The notes under the pieces: generated by a model
What the model was told of the DNA's origin: nothing
What the model saw: the letters and a program-made list of their open reading frames with translations, nothing else
The model's database searches: none
DNA from: an uncultured Alphaproteobacteria bacterium
Lineage (GTDB): Bacteria > Pseudomonadota > Alphaproteobacteria > CAAHEQ01 > UBA3637
Length of the DNA stretch: 39,581 bases
Assembly (NCBI GenBank): GCA_949286245.1
Contig: CASECF010000081.1
Coordinates: forward strand, 1-39,581
Direction: 5' to 3'
Translations under genes and position numbers: made by a program
Shown here: one piece after another, positions 17,023-27,566 of the stretch
Layout: the number at the start of each line of letters is the position of its first letter
Numbering within the stretch: the first letter of the stretch is position 1

Positions 17023-17952
17023 ATGAATGAACCACATATTCCGGTTCTGTTATCTGAGGTTTTAACATACTTAAAGCCGGTTTGGGGCGGTGTTTATGTT
17101 GACGGAACGTTTGGGGCCGGTGGATATACACAAGCTATTTTAGAAGCATCTCCCAATACGCAGGTTATTGCTTTTGACAGAGATCCGTCCGTGATCCCGA
17201 CAGCCACATTGTTCTTAGAAAAATATCAGAATCGTTTTTCATTTATTCCGGATTGCTTTGGTTCTATGAAGCAATATATTGAAAGGCCGGTTGATGGAAT
17301 TGTTTTGGATTTAGGGGTTTCTTCCATGCAAATCGATGATGGTTCGCGAGGATTTTCTTTACGATTTGACGGTCCTTTAGATATGCGTATGAGTCAAGAC
17401 GGTTTAAGTGCGGCAGAAGTCGTTAATACATTTCCTATCTCAAAATTAGCGGATATTTTGTTTCGTTATGGCGAAGAAAAGGCCTCCTATCGAATTGCTC
17501 GAGCGATTGATCTCGAACGAAAGAAACATCCTATTGAGACAACGTCCAAATTAGCTCATATAATTCATCAGGTGATGCCTAAACCCAAAGATGGATCTGA
17601 TAGTGCTACTCGATCTTTTCAGGCGCTCAGAATCTTTGTTAATAATGAATTAGGAGAGTTGGAACAAGCTCTTCAAAATTCTCCCACCCTTTTAAATCAA
17701 AATGGGCGATTGGTTGTCGTTTCTTTTCATTCATTGGAAGACCGTATCGTTAAAAACTTTATGATTGATCACTCAGATTTAAAACCAAATGTCAATCGTC
17801 ATCAACCGGAAATGCAGGTATTTCAATCGCCTATTTTTCGTATTTTAACAAAAAAGCCTATTGTCCCTAGCTTTGATGAATTAAATCAAAATCCGCGTGC
17901 CCATTCCGCTAAGTTGCGGGCAGCTCAAAAAATAAGTGAGGGGGCGGAATGA
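17023..17952 (+). CDS. rsmH: 16S rRNA (cytosine(1402)-N4)-methyltransferase RsmH
   Basis: The 309-residue SAM enzyme methylates C1402 of 16S rRNA. It shows HIPVLLSEVL at the start, SAM motif GTFGAGGYTQAIL, DLGVSSMQID, GFSLRFDGPLDMRM, and the C-terminal VVSFHSLEDRIVK. It is the first gene of the dcw operon here. mraZ, which precedes it in most dcw clusters, is absent between the ndk terminator and this start. It overlaps ftsL by 4 bases. Confidence 0.96.
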   Translation: MNEPHIPVLLSEVLTYLKPVWGGVYVDGTFGAGGYTQAILEASPNTQVIAFDRDPSVIPTATLFLEKYQNRFSFIPDCFGSMKQYIERPVDGIVLDLGVSSMQIDDGSRGFSLRFDGPLDMRMSQDGLSAAEVVNTFPISKLADILFRYGEEKASYRIARAIDLERKKHPIETTSKLAHIIHQVMPKPKDGSDSATRSFQALRIFVNNELGELEQALQNSPTLLNQNGRLVVVSFHSLEDRIVKNFMIDHSDLKPNVNRHQPEMQVFQSPIFRILTKKPIVPSFDELNQNPRAHSAKLRAAQKISEGAE

Positions 17953-18290
17953 AGCGTTGGATTTTAAATTCATTTTGTTTATTGGTTGCCATCTTGGCCG
18001 GAGTACTGTCGTTTTTATTAAAATATCGTGTCATAGAAAAAGAAGATGAATTAGATCGTATTCATCATCAAATTTTAGCTGATAAACGAGAAATTCATAT
18101 GTTGCAGGCCGAATGGATCCATTTGAATGATCCGGAGCGATTGAGAGCGTTAATAGCTTCTCAGACAGGTTTTCAAGCAATTGATTCAAAACAAATTATT
18201 CGGGTGGAAGATATTCCGTATCGACCGGCACCGGTTCCAGCTGTGAAACCGAATTTCTATTCTTCAGAGGAAACGGCTCATGCGACATAA
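17949..18290 (+). CDS. ftsL: Cell division protein FtsL
   Basis: The 113-residue bitopic protein has a short cytoplasmic start, one membrane helix (about residues 5-24) and a coiled-coil region (about 30-60; EKEDELDRIHHQILADKR and onward) ending with LNDPERLRALIA, a segment common in alphaproteobacterial FtsL. It would pair with the FtsB-like partner and FtsQ at the septum. Position between rsmH and ftsI is diagnostic, since the sequence alone is poorly conserved. It overlaps rsmH by 4 and ftsI by 11 bases. Confidence 0.85.
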   Translation: MKRWILNSFCLLVAILAGVLSFLLKYRVIEKEDELDRIHHQILADKREIHMLQAEWIHLNDPERLRALIASQTGFQAIDSKQIIRVEDIPYRPAPVPAVKPNFYSSEETAHAT

Positions 18291-20010
18291 AAAAGAAGTT
18301 TTTTATTATGCCGGATTAGAAGTTCCGATTGATCCGATGGATAAATATCGATGTTTGGATGCGGCAACTTTAGGAGCTTTGGAGAAAGCCAAAAGTCGGA
18401 TTGCTATTATTATGGTTTTTTTTACGATTTGTTTTGGTATCATTCTTGGGCGGTTATTTTATTTAACGGTTGTTAATTATCAATCCAGACAATTTATTCC
18501 TTCTGCTTTACAAACAGAAATTCCATTGATACGGCATAATATTAAAGATCGGAACGGAATTGAAATCGCCATGAGTGTTCCGACAAAAGATTTATCAATT
18601 AATCCGAAGCGAACCAAAAATCCGGAAGAAGTTGCTAAACAATTGGTTCGTATTTTTCCGGATTTGTCTCGAAGTGATATTTTAAGAAAAATACATGCCG
18701 GTGGTTCTTTTAGATATATTAAAAGAAATATTACGCCGGCCGAACAAAATGCCGTTAATTGGTTGGGATATTATTTTTTAAACTTGGAAGATGGTGAAAA
18801 ACGAATTTATCTTCAAAACAATCTATTTTCGCATATTATCGGAACGGTCAACATTGATAATCAGGGGACAAGTGGCTTAGAAAAGACATATGATAAAGAA
18901 TTATCAGAAAGAGATCTTTATTTATCTTTGGATTTATCAGTTCAGGAAATGACAAGACGATCTTTGGAAAAAGGAATAGAAAAATATAAAGCGCAAGGGG
19001 GATTGGGTTTGGTAATGGATGTTAACACAGGAGAAGTTTTAGCCAGTGTTTCCCTTCCCGATTATAACCCGAATTTACCACTTGAAAATGATCCGGATAA
19101 ACTGTTTAATAAAGCGACTTTGGGATCGTATGAATTCGGATCCGTTTTTAAATTATTTAATACAGCTATGGCGCTTGAATCAAAAGATATTCAACCATGG
19201 GATGTTTTTGATGCCAGTGAGCCGATTAAAATCGGTCGAAAACTTTTAGCGGATTATCGAGGTCAAAATCGTCCGTTAACGGTTGCTGAGATTTTAATGC
19301 ATTCATCTAATGTTGGATCGGTTCGCATTGCTTTAAAAGCAGGATACCAAAAACAACGTGAATTTTTAGGACGTTTTGGTTTTTATAAGCAATTGCCGAT
19401 CGGGTTGCCGGAGCGGGCTACACCTCAATTTCCAAAAGCCCAAAAATGGGCTGATATTACGTCTGCTAATGTGGCATTCGGATATGGTATTTCAGTTTCT
19501 CCATTACACTTAATTGCAGCTGTTTCCGCTTTAGTAAATGGAGGATATTATCGTGTACCGACCTTTATTAAAGATGGTAATAAAGGAATGCCGGAATATC
19601 GTGTCATTTCTCAAAGAACATCCGATATTATGAGGCATTTAATGTGGAGTGTGATTAACTGGGATATTAAAGAAACAAATCCGATTTTTCCCTATGCTGT
19701 CGGTGGAAAAACGGGATCCGCTAATTTATTAGAAAACGGGAAGTATGTGAAAGGAACACTTCGTACGACATTTGTGGGTGTGTTTCCAATGAATGCACCC
19801 AGATATGCCGTATTAGTTGTTTTAGATAATCCGCATGGTATTAAAGAAACATGGAATTTTAATACAGCCGGATGGAATGCCAAACCCATCGGGTTAGAGA
19901 TTATTACACAGATTGCTCCTTATTTAGGGGTTGCTCCTCAAGAACATTGGGAACAACCAGCGTATATTCAAAGATCAATAGAGGCTTCAAAAGCAGCAAA
20001 AAAGAGGTAG
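18280..20010 (+). CDS. ftsI: Septal peptidoglycan transpeptidase FtsI (PBP3)
   Basis: The 576-residue class B penicillin-binding protein has a cytoplasmic N-terminus, one membrane helix (about residues 42-66), the PBP dimerisation domain and a transpeptidase domain. Active-site motifs are S288-V-F-K291, S342-S-N344 and K477-T-G479. It cross-links septal peptidoglycan with FtsW. The length is normal. It overlaps ftsL and ends 2 bases before murE-murF. Confidence 0.95.
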   Translation: MRHKKEVFYYAGLEVPIDPMDKYRCLDAATLGALEKAKSRIAIIMVFFTICFGIILGRLFYLTVVNYQSRQFIPSALQTEIPLIRHNIKDRNGIEIAMSVPTKDLSINPKRTKNPEEVAKQLVRIFPDLSRSDILRKIHAGGSFRYIKRNITPAEQNAVNWLGYYFLNLEDGEKRIYLQNNLFSHIIGTVNIDNQGTSGLEKTYDKELSERDLYLSLDLSVQEMTRRSLEKGIEKYKAQGGLGLVMDVNTGEVLASVSLPDYNPNLPLENDPDKLFNKATLGSYEFGSVFKLFNTAMALESKDIQPWDVFDASEPIKIGRKLLADYRGQNRPLTVAEILMHSSNVGSVRIALKAGYQKQREFLGRFGFYKQLPIGLPERATPQFPKAQKWADITSANVAFGYGISVSPLHLIAAVSALVNGGYYRVPTFIKDGNKGMPEYRVISQRTSDIMRHLMWSVINWDIKETNPIFPYAVGGKTGSANLLENGKYVKGTLRTTFVGVFPMNAPRYAVLVVLDNPHGIKETWNFNTAGWNAKPIGLEIITQIAPYLGVAPQEHWEQPAYIQRSIEASKAAKKR

Positions 20011-20012
20011 AA

Positions 20013-22835
20013 ATGCTATTATCACAACTGTTAAAATATTTAAATATATCCATTGATTTTAATGAAGATGTAGATATCTTATCCATATCTGATCGTGCTC
20101 AAGAGATTCAAAAAGGAGCATTATTTTTTGCCGTTAAGGGATTAAAGTCGGATGGGGCTGATTTTATATGTGAGGCAGAAAGAAACGGGGCGGTTGCTAT
20201 TATGTCGGATCGTCCGGTTTCAACGACGCTTCCATTGATTGTTGTGTCTGATATTCGAAAAAAGATGGCAGAAACTGCTGCTCTTTTCTATTCTACCGAA
20301 CATTTAAAAAAGATTGCCGTGACCGGTACAAACGGAAAAACATCAACAGTTTTCTTTGTTCAGCAACTGATGAATGAAATGGGGGTTTTGTCAGCTGGTT
20401 TAGGAACAATCGGAATTGAATCTCCAGTTATGCATCGGTATGGTAGTATGACAACACCGAACCCTATCTCCTTAAATCATTCCTTGTTTGAATTATCCTC
20501 TAAAAATGTTCAGTTGGTTGCGTTGGAGGCGTCCAGTCACGGATTAGATCAACATCGATTGGCCGGATTAACATTTCAAGCCGCCGGTTTTACAAACATA
20601 ACGAGAGATCACTTAGATTATCATGGAACGATGGAGGCTTATTTAAAGGCTAAAATGAGATTGTTTTCAGAGTGTTTGTCTCCTGACGGGATCGCTGTTA
20701 TCAATGCGGATATTCCGGAATATGCTCAAATAAAAAGTGAGCTCGAAAAAAGAAAAATTCGCTTTTTTTCCTATGGACAAAACGGAGAAACATTTCGTTT
20801 GATTCAGTGCTTTCCTTTAGAAACCGGACAACAACTGACATTTGAAGCTTTCGGAGAGAGATATACTGCCGAAATAAATATTTTCGGTGATTTTCAAGTC
20901 ATGAATTTGTTGTGTGCATTAGGTCTTTGCGTTGCCATTGGAGCGGATTTGAATCTTTTGGTCTCAAAATTAAAAGATTTAAAAGCTCCGGCCGGTCGCT
21001 TAGAGTGTGTTGGTCAATCATTTTTAGGAGGTCAGGTCTTTGTTGATTATGCGCATACGCCGGATGCATTGAAACGTGTTTTGATCTCTTTAAGACCGCA
21101 CACAAAAGGTCGATTAATTTGTTTATTCGGGTGTGGTGGTAATCGGGATGCCGGAAAAAGAGCTCAAATGGGTAAAATAGCCCAACAACTGGCAGATATT
21201 GTTTATATAACAGATGATAATCCTCGTTTTGAAGATCCGGAATTAATTCGTTTTTCTATTAAAGAAGCTTGTCCTCAAGGAATTGAGATTCATGATCGTG
21301 CTGAAGCGATTCATATGTCTGTTTCTCAGCTTAAAAAGGGGGATGTCTTGGTTGTTGCCGGAAAAGGGCATGAAGAAGGGCAAATTATTAATGGTGTCTC
21401 TTATGTATTTAACGATAAAACAGAAGTCCAATTGGCTTTGTTAAAAAATCAAAAAGATGTTTTATGGTCTGTTCAGGATTTAAGATTGGCTCTTTCGGGA
21501 AATGTGGCTGATATTGTTACTGCTTATGGCGTTTCTATTGATACCAGAACATTAAAAACAGGAGATTTGTTTGTTGCTTTGAAGGGGGATCATTCGGATG
21601 GTCATGATTTTGTGAAAAAGGCTATTCAAAAGGGAGCGGCCGCTTGTTTGGTTGATCATTTAATTCCGGAAGTTCCGGAGCGAAAGCAAATTATTGTTAA
21701 AAACACTCAAGAAGGCTTGGAAGCGTTAGCAAGATATGCCAGAATGAGAAGTGATGCGATTTTTATCGGTGTGACTGGAAGTGCCGGAAAAACAACAACC
21801 AAAGAGATGTTAAAAGCCTGCTTAAGTGAACAAGGATCAACATATGGAACAGAAGGAAATTATAATAATCATATAGGGGTTCCGTTAACACTCGCCAGAA
21901 TGCCGATCAAAACAGAATATGCTGTTATTGAAATGGGTATGAATCATACGGGAGAGTTAATAAAGTTATCTGATATGGTTCGACCGGACGTGAGTATCAT
22001 TACGATGATTGGTTCGGCGCATCGAGAGTTTTTTAACAATGAACAAGAAATTGCCGCTGCCAAAGCAGAAATTTTTGAATATCAAAATAAACAAGGAGCG
22101 GTTATTCTGAATAAAGATGATGTTTTTTATGATTTCTTGTCTGAAAATGCTTTAAAGCAGGGAATAAAAAAAATAATCTCTTTTGGTAAAAATCCCAATG
22201 CCGATTTGATGTTAACGAGGATAACGATGACAGAAAAGGGAATGCTTACCCATATGAAATGGCACGGATCGGAATATACATATGCGTTGGGATTTATCGG
22301 AGAACATTTTGCTTTAGATTCGTTAGGTGTTTTGGCTGTTATAGATTCCGTGGGGGGGAGTTCTTTGGCAGCTATGAAGGTGTTAGGATCTCTTCATCCG
22401 ATTGCGGGGCGGGGAGCTATTGAAACGGTTCTTTTGGAGAGTGGTGTTGAAATTCATTTAATCAATGATGCCTATAATGCCAATCCCTCGTCAATGAAAG
22501 CCTCTTTAAATACATTGGGTTTAACCGATGGAAGAAGGAAAATTGCCGTCTTGGGAGATATGTTGGAATTGGGGGATGAAGGTCCTCAAATGCATCGAGA
22601 TCTCAAACAAAGTATTCTTGAAAATGAAATAGATTTGGTTTATACTGTCGGATCATTAATGAAGAGCCTTTATAATGATCTGCCGGATTGTAAAAAAGGA
22701 GGATGGGCGCAAACATCGGAAGAAATTCTCCCCTTGTTGAAACAAAATTTAAAAGAAGGAGATCTGGTTTTGGTAAAAGCATCTTTCGGAACACGATTTA
22801 GTGTTATTATTTCCGGCTTAAAGGGAGAAAAATAA
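20013..22835 (+). CDS. murE-murF: Bifunctional MurE-MurF fusion ligase
   Basis: One uninterrupted 940-residue frame joins two Mur ligases. Residues 1 to about 480 are MurE: P-loop GTNGKT (105-110) and D402-N-P-R405, which marks the meso-diaminopimelate-adding type. Residues about 484-940 are MurF: P-loop GSAGKT (589-594), [17 protein letters not shown] and a C-terminal domain with LGDMLELG. Together they would add meso-DAP and then D-Ala-D-Ala to UDP-MurNAc-peptide. I chose the ATG at 20013, two bases after ftsI, because the frame open upstream lies within ftsI. No internal stop or start separates the halves. It overlaps mraY by 1 base. Similar fusions are annotated in some other proteobacteria. 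Confidence 0.93.
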   Translation: MLLSQLLKYLNISIDFNEDVDILSISDRAQEIQKGALFFAVKGLKSDGADFICEAERNGAVAIMSDRPVSTTLPLIVVSDIRKKMAETAALFYSTEHLKKIAVTGTNGKTSTVFFVQQLMNEMGVLSAGLGTIGIESPVMHRYGSMTTPNPISLNHSLFELSSKNVQLVALEASSHGLDQHRLAGLTFQAAGFTNITRDHLDYHGTMEAYLKAKMRLFSECLSPDGIAVINADIPEYAQIKSELEKRKIRFFSYGQNGETFRLIQCFPLETGQQLTFEAFGERYTAEINIFGDFQVMNLLCALGLCVAIGADLNLLVSKLKDLKAPAGRLECVGQSFLGGQVFVDYAHTPDALKRVLISLRPHTKGRLICLFGCGGNRDAGKRAQMGKIAQQLADIVYITDDNPRFEDPELIRFSIKEACPQGIEIHDRAEAIHMSVSQLKKGDVLVVAGKGHEEGQIINGVSYVFNDKTEVQLALLKNQKDVLWSVQDLRLALSGNVADIVTAYGVSIDTRTLKTGDLFVALKGDHSDGHDFVKKAIQKGAAACLVDHLIPEVPERKQIIVKNTQEGLEALARYARMRSDAIFIGVTGSAGKTTTKEMLKACLSEQGSTYGTEGNYNNHIGVPLTLARMPIKTEYAVIEMGMNHTGELIKLSDMVRPDVSIITMIGSAHREFFNNEQEIAAAKAEIFEYQNKQGAVILNKDDVFYDFLSENALKQGIKKIISFGKNPNADLMLTRITMTEKGMLTHMKWHGSEYTYALGFIGEHFALDSLGVLAVIDSVGGSSLAAMKVLGSLHPIAGRGAIETVLLESGVEIHLINDAYNANPSSMKASLNTLGLTDGRRKIAVLGDMLELGDEGPQMHRDLKQSILENEIDLVYTVGSLMKSLYNDLPDCKKGGWAQTSEEILPLLKQNLKEGDLVLVKASFGTRFSVIISGLKGEK

Positions 22836-23917
22836 TGTTATATTTTTTATCATATTTATCCACTGATTGGACATTTTTAAATATTTTTCGGTATATCACG
22901 TTTCGTTCCGGCGGAGCCTTAATTACAGCTTTTTTTATTTGTCTGTTGATGGGACCTCGTTTTATTGCTTGGTTAAAAACAAAACAAAAAGAAGGTCAAC
23001 CCATTAGAGTAGATGGTCCGCAAACACATTTGAAAAAAAAAGGAACACCGACAATGGGTGGATTAATGATTTTAGTCGCTATTGTTGTTTCGACACTGTT
23101 ATGGGCTCAGTTGTTTAATCCTTATGTCTGGGTTTTGTTGTTTGTGTTAATGGGATTTGGCTTTGCCGGATTATTGGATGACTATGTTAAATTAACGCAA
23201 CATAATTCAAAAGGGATTTCCGGAAAGCAGAAGTTAGCTCTTCAGTTTTTTGTCAGTTTGGTTGCTTGTTTATGGTTAATCTTTTTAGAAGAAGGTCCTA
23301 TGGGTACAACACTGACAATTCCGTTTTTTAAAGATGTTTTCATTGATTTAGGATATTTCTATATTCCGTTTGTTTTGGTTGTGATGGTCGGTAGCTCAAA
23401 TGCCGTTAATTTAACAGATGGCTTAGATGGTTTGGTGAGTATGCCGGTTATTATGTGTGCCTTGGTTTTTATGATCATTGCGTATTTGGTTGGTCGTATT
23501 GATTATGCTTCTTACCTTCAAATACATTATGTTTTAGGCGCAGGAGAGATGTCTGTTTTTTGCGGAGCTCTTATCGGAGCCACTTTGGGTTTCTTATGGT
23601 TTAATGCTCATCCGGCGCAGGTTTTTATGGGGGATACGGGATCATTGGCTTTAGGGGGTGTTTTGGGAACTTTATCTGTAGCAACTAAACAAGAGCTGGT
23701 TTTAGCAATTGCCGGTGGGATTTTTGTTATTGAAGCCTTGTCGGATATTATTCAAGTCGGTTCTTTTAAATTACGTCATAAACGTGTTTTTTTAATGGCT
23801 CCCATTCATCATCATTTTGAAAAAAAAGGATGGTCGGAAACAACGGTTGTTGTCAGATTTTGGATTGTTTCTATTCTGCTCGCTCTTCTGGCATTGGCGA
23901 CCCTTAAGATCAGATAA
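22835..23917 (+). CDS. mraY: Phospho-N-acetylmuramoyl-pentapeptide transferase MraY
   Basis: The 360-residue polytopic enzyme makes lipid I from UDP-MurNAc-pentapeptide and undecaprenyl phosphate. It shows [19 protein letters not shown] with D115-D116, [12 protein letters not shown], and [13 protein letters not shown]. Around ten membrane helices are expected. The start overlaps the murE-murF stop (TAATG). Only 12 bases separate it from ftsW, the slot where murD normally lies. Confidence 0.96.
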   Translation: MLYFLSYLSTDWTFLNIFRYITFRSGGALITAFFICLLMGPRFIAWLKTKQKEGQPIRVDGPQTHLKKKGTPTMGGLMILVAIVVSTLLWAQLFNPYVWVLLFVLMGFGFAGLLDDYVKLTQHNSKGISGKQKLALQFFVSLVACLWLIFLEEGPMGTTLTIPFFKDVFIDLGYFYIPFVLVVMVGSSNAVNLTDGLDGLVSMPVIMCALVFMIIAYLVGRIDYASYLQIHYVLGAGEMSVFCGALIGATLGFLWFNAHPAQVFMGDTGSLALGGVLGTLSVATKQELVLAIAGGIFVIEALSDIIQVGSFKLRHKRVFLMAPIHHHFEKKGWSETTVVVRFWIVSILLALLALATLKIR

Positions 23918-23929
23918 AAGGGGAACGAA

Positions 23930-25045
23930 ATGTTTGAAAAAATAAAATCATTTTTAATAAATAGGTACAGAAGTTTGGATAAAGGGTTGCTTCATGCGTC
24001 TTTTATTTTGATTTTATTTGGTATTTTTTTAACATTTGCTGCCAGTCCGGCCGTTGCCGAACGCAATCATTTTGATTCTTTTCACTTTATTAAAAGGCAG
24101 TTTGTTTTTTTGGGGCCGGCTCTTCTTGTTCTATTTTTAACATCTTTTTTGTCTTTTCAACAAATTCGTCGTGTTTCCGGTCTTATTTTTTTGGGCGCTC
24201 TCATTTGTATGTTTTATGTTTCATTTTGGGGGTCGGAAATTAATGGAGCCAGACGCTGGATTTATATTGGAAGTATCGGATTACAACCCTCAGAATTTAT
24301 GAAGCCGGCATTTGCTGTTATTTGTGCATGGCTTTTGGCTAGTGGCCGTCTGATTAAACAGTTCCCTGGATATTTAATTGCTTGTTTTTTGTATTCAATT
24401 GTCGCTTTTTTATTGTTTAAGCAGCCGGATGTCGGAATGTTATTAACGATATCGGGTATTTTTTGTGTTCAGTTGTTTTTATCCGGTATTCCTTTTTTTA
24501 TTGTCGGTTTGTTGGGAGGGGGATTGGTGATGCTGGGTATGACGGCTTATTTGACATTGGATCACGTTCATGCGCGTGTCAATCGTTTTTTAAATCCGGA
24601 ACAAGGAGAAGCCTATCAGGTTGAAAAATCGTTAGAGACACTTCAAAATGCAGGATGGTTTGGAAAAGGTCCGGGCGAGGGGATTGTTAAATATGAATTG
24701 CCGGATGCTCATACGGACTTTATTTTAGCCGTATCTGCGGAAGAGTTTGGTTTTATATTAACGGCTTGTCTTATTTTGGTTTTTGCATTTATTGTTTTGC
24801 GCGGATTTTGGTTGATGCGACAGGAAAATAATTATTTTTGTCAAATTGCGGTGGCCGGTTTATTGACACAAATAGCGTTTCAGGCTATTGTAAACATGGG
24901 ATCAACCCTTAATTTACTTCCCACCAAAGGGATGACGTTGCCGTTTATTTCGTACGGTGGTTCATCTTTGGTTTCTATAGCTTTTGCTTTTGGAATTATT
25001 TTAGGGTTGACAAGGTGCCATACGCTCAGTAGGGGATTGGAATGA
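23930..25045 (+). CDS. ftsW: Septal peptidoglycan polymerase FtsW
   Basis: The 371-residue SEDS protein polymerises lipid II at the septum together with FtsI. It has about ten membrane segments with the family landmarks INGARRWI, LQPSEFMKP, KQPDVGM, DAHTDFILAVSAEEFG, and the C-terminal FISYGGSS. The AAAGGGGAACG site precedes the ATG. It overlaps murG by 4 bases. Confidence 0.95.
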   Translation: MFEKIKSFLINRYRSLDKGLLHASFILILFGIFLTFAASPAVAERNHFDSFHFIKRQFVFLGPALLVLFLTSFLSFQQIRRVSGLIFLGALICMFYVSFWGSEINGARRWIYIGSIGLQPSEFMKPAFAVICAWLLASGRLIKQFPGYLIACFLYSIVAFLLFKQPDVGMLLTISGIFCVQLFLSGIPFFIVGLLGGGLVMLGMTAYLTLDHVHARVNRFLNPEQGEAYQVEKSLETLQNAGWFGKGPGEGIVKYELPDAHTDFILAVSAEEFGFILTACLILVFAFIVLRGFWLMRQENNYFCQIAVAGLLTQIAFQAIVNMGSTLNLLPTKGMTLPFISYGGSSLVSIAFAFGIILGLTRCHTLSRGLE

Positions 25046-26166
25046 TGACGAAACAAAAAATAAAAAAACAAAATCGAACAGCACCGCTTATTGTGGTGAC
25101 GACCGGAGGTAGCGGCGGACATATTTTTCCGGCTGAATCAATTGCCGGTGCGCTACGTAACGCCGGAGCTCAGATTGTTTTTATTACGGATAAAAGAGGG
25201 AGAACATTTAATTCATTGCCCGATATTTCCATTTATAGATTAGCGGCGGAATCTGTGACCGGTCGTTCGTTTTTAGGGAAAATAAGTGCTGCTTTTAAGT
25301 TGTATTGGGGATCTTTACAGGCACTTTTTTTGTTAAAGAAATTAAAACCGGCGCTTGTGATCGGTGTCGGCGGATATGCGTCTTTACCTGCTGTTTTAGC
25401 AGCTCATTTATGGCATATTCCCGTTGTTTTGCATGAACAAAATGCTGTTTTGGGAAGGGCTAATCGTGTTTTGGCGCATAATACACGAATGATCGCAACC
25501 TCTTTTAATCCCACCATGCGGATTCCGGAAGGAATTCCGACAACTTTTGTTGGATTACCGGCCCGAGAACAAGTCTTATCATATCAAAATAGCCCGTATC
25601 CGGATTCAACGGATGAATTCAGGTTATTGATTTTCGGGGGAAGTCAAGGAGCTCGCTTTTTTAGTCATAAATTACCGGCTGCTTTACTCAAACTACCTTT
25701 AGAACTACGTCAAAAAATATCTTTAGTCCAACAAGTAAGACCGGAAGATATGGAAGTGATCCAAAAGCTGTATCAAAATGCCGGATTTAGGTCATTGACA
25801 ATTAAATCGTTTTTTAATGATATGCCGGAATTGATGGCAAAATGTCATCTTATCATTGGCCGAGGAGGAGCCTCTACTATCACGGAAGCTTCTATTATTG
25901 GTCGACCGGCGATTATTATTCCTCTGCCGACTGCTGCCGATGATCATCAAACAGAAAACGCTCGAATTTTCTGTGATTCCGGAGCTGGTTGGTTGATAGC
26001 TGAACATTCTTTTAATGAGGATGACTTCTCTGATCGTTTAGGGTATTTAATGACACATCCGGATATTTTGAAAGAGGCCGGAAAACAAGCCTATCAAAAT
26101 GCTAAAACAGATGCGGCGGAGCATATGGCGTCTCTGGTTTTTGATTTAATTAAAGGTTCCCGTTAA
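25042..26166 (+). CDS. murG: UDP-GlcNAc-undecaprenyl-pyrophosphoryl-MurNAc-pentapeptide transferase MurG
   Basis: The 374-residue GT28 glycosyltransferase makes lipid II from lipid I on the inner face of the membrane. It shows the N-terminal TTGGSGGHIFPAESIA loop, GVGGYASLPAVLAA, HEQNAVLGRAN, LLIFGGSQGA, and IGRGGASTITE for UDP-GlcNAc binding. Two adjacent ATGs (25042 and 25045) are possible starts. It ends in a TAATG overlap with murC. Confidence 0.95.
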   Translation: MMTKQKIKKQNRTAPLIVVTTGGSGGHIFPAESIAGALRNAGAQIVFITDKRGRTFNSLPDISIYRLAAESVTGRSFLGKISAAFKLYWGSLQALFLLKKLKPALVIGVGGYASLPAVLAAHLWHIPVVLHEQNAVLGRANRVLAHNTRMIATSFNPTMRIPEGIPTTFVGLPAREQVLSYQNSPYPDSTDEFRLLIFGGSQGARFFSHKLPAALLKLPLELRQKISLVQQVRPEDMEVIQKLYQNAGFRSLTIKSFFNDMPELMAKCHLIIGRGGASTITEASIIGRPAIIIPLPTAADDHQTENARIFCDSGAGWLIAEHSFNEDDFSDRLGYLMTHPDILKEAGKQAYQNAKTDAAEHMASLVFDLIKGSR

Positions 26167-27566
26167 TGAAATTGATATTACCGCTCAAAAAAATTCATTT
26201 TATCGGAATCGGTGGCATCGGAATGAGTGCAATTGCTGAAATGCTTGATGACTTAGGGGTCAAAGTTCAAGGATCCGATGCTAAAGAAAATTCTAATACG
26301 ATTCGGATCAGAAGAAAGGGGATTCCGGTTTTTATAGGTCATTCGTCCGATCATTTAACAGGCGTGGATGCTGTTGTTATTTCTTCGGCGATTCATGAGA
26401 ATAATCCCGAGTTAAGAGAGGCGCGTCGTTTGGGTCTACCTGTTGGACATCGTTCCGAAATGTTGGCTGAAATCTTGCATTATAAACAAAGTATTTGTGT
26501 TTCCGGTACGCATGGCAAGACAACGACCTCTTCCTTGATTGCGAGTGTTTTGATGCAAGCTCGATTAAAGCCTAGTTTTGTTATTGGCGGTATTTTAAAT
26601 TCACAAGCATCGAATGCTCGGTTGGGTCGAGGGAAATATGTTGTTGTAGAAGCCGATGAATCGGATGGGTCTTTTCTAAAACTTCCGACAACTATTTCCG
26701 TTATTACGAACATAGATCCCGAGCATATGGATTTTTATCAAACGTATGATCATATGAAAAAAGCCTATGAGTTGTTCATTCGTAATACGGCCTTTTACGG
26801 TTTTTCTGTTTTGTGTGTTGATCATCCGGTTGTACGGGAATTAGCCGACACGATTAAAGAGAGAAAAATTATCACTTATGGATTAGATAAGAAGGCTGAT
26901 GTTCATGCAGACCATATTCGGTACGAACAGGGGCGTTTAACATTTGATGTTTTTGTTCGGAAAGGGAATAAGTTTAAAAAAATAAAAGATATTTCCTTGT
27001 CTTTAATCGGAAGACATAATGTTCAAAACGCCTTAGCCGCCATAGCTGTCGGAACGCAGTTGGGTATTAAAGAAGAGGTGATAAAAAAAGCTCTGGAGCG
27101 ATTTGAGGGAATTCAAAGACGATTAACGGAACGAGGAAATGTTCATAATATTCATATATATGATGATTATGCACATCATCCCGTTGAAATTAAGGCTACT
27201 TTGAGTGCTGTTCGAGAAGCTTCTCCGGATTCTAAAATTATTGCTGTTTTTCAACCGCATCGATATACACGGTTGCGTGATTTGTGGAATGATTTTTTAC
27301 ATTCATTTTCTGAGGCGAATCATGTTATTGTGTGTGAGGTATACGGGGCGGGAGATGATCCTATTTCGGATATTACGGGAGAAAATTTTTTCAAAGCCCT
27401 TCAAAAGGAACATCCTTCGGTTTCTTTTTTGTCCGATTTTGAGCAATTGCCGGATCAGATAAAAAAATTAACATCCTCGGGAGATCGTGTAGTTTGTTTA
27501 GGGGCTGGGTCTATTTCGGGACAAGCGGTACGGTTAGTTCAATCTTTAAAAAAGAATCGAGTATAA
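26166..27566 (+). CDS. murC: UDP-N-acetylmuramate-L-alanine ligase MurC
   Basis: The 466-residue Mur ligase adds L-Ala to UDP-MurNAc. It has the N-terminal Rossmann motif GIGGIGMSAIAEML, the P-loop G114-THGK-T119, VVEADESDGSF, and the C-terminal domain with IYDDYAHHPVEIKAT and FQPHRYTR. The length is normal. It shares TAATG overlaps with murG and murB. Confidence 0.95.
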   Translation: MKLILPLKKIHFIGIGGIGMSAIAEMLDDLGVKVQGSDAKENSNTIRIRRKGIPVFIGHSSDHLTGVDAVVISSAIHENNPELREARRLGLPVGHRSEMLAEILHYKQSICVSGTHGKTTTSSLIASVLMQARLKPSFVIGGILNSQASNARLGRGKYVVVEADESDGSFLKLPTTISVITNIDPEHMDFYQTYDHMKKAYELFIRNTAFYGFSVLCVDHPVVRELADTIKERKIITYGLDKKADVHADHIRYEQGRLTFDVFVRKGNKFKKIKDISLSLIGRHNVQNALAAIAVGTQLGIKEEVIKKALERFEGIQRRLTERGNVHNIHIYDDYAHHPVEIKATLSAVREASPDSKIIAVFQPHRYTRLRDLWNDFLHSFSEANHVIVCEVYGAGDDPISDITGENFFKALQKEHPSVSFLSDFEQLPDQIKKLTSSGDRVVCLGAGSISGQAVRLVQSLKKNRV

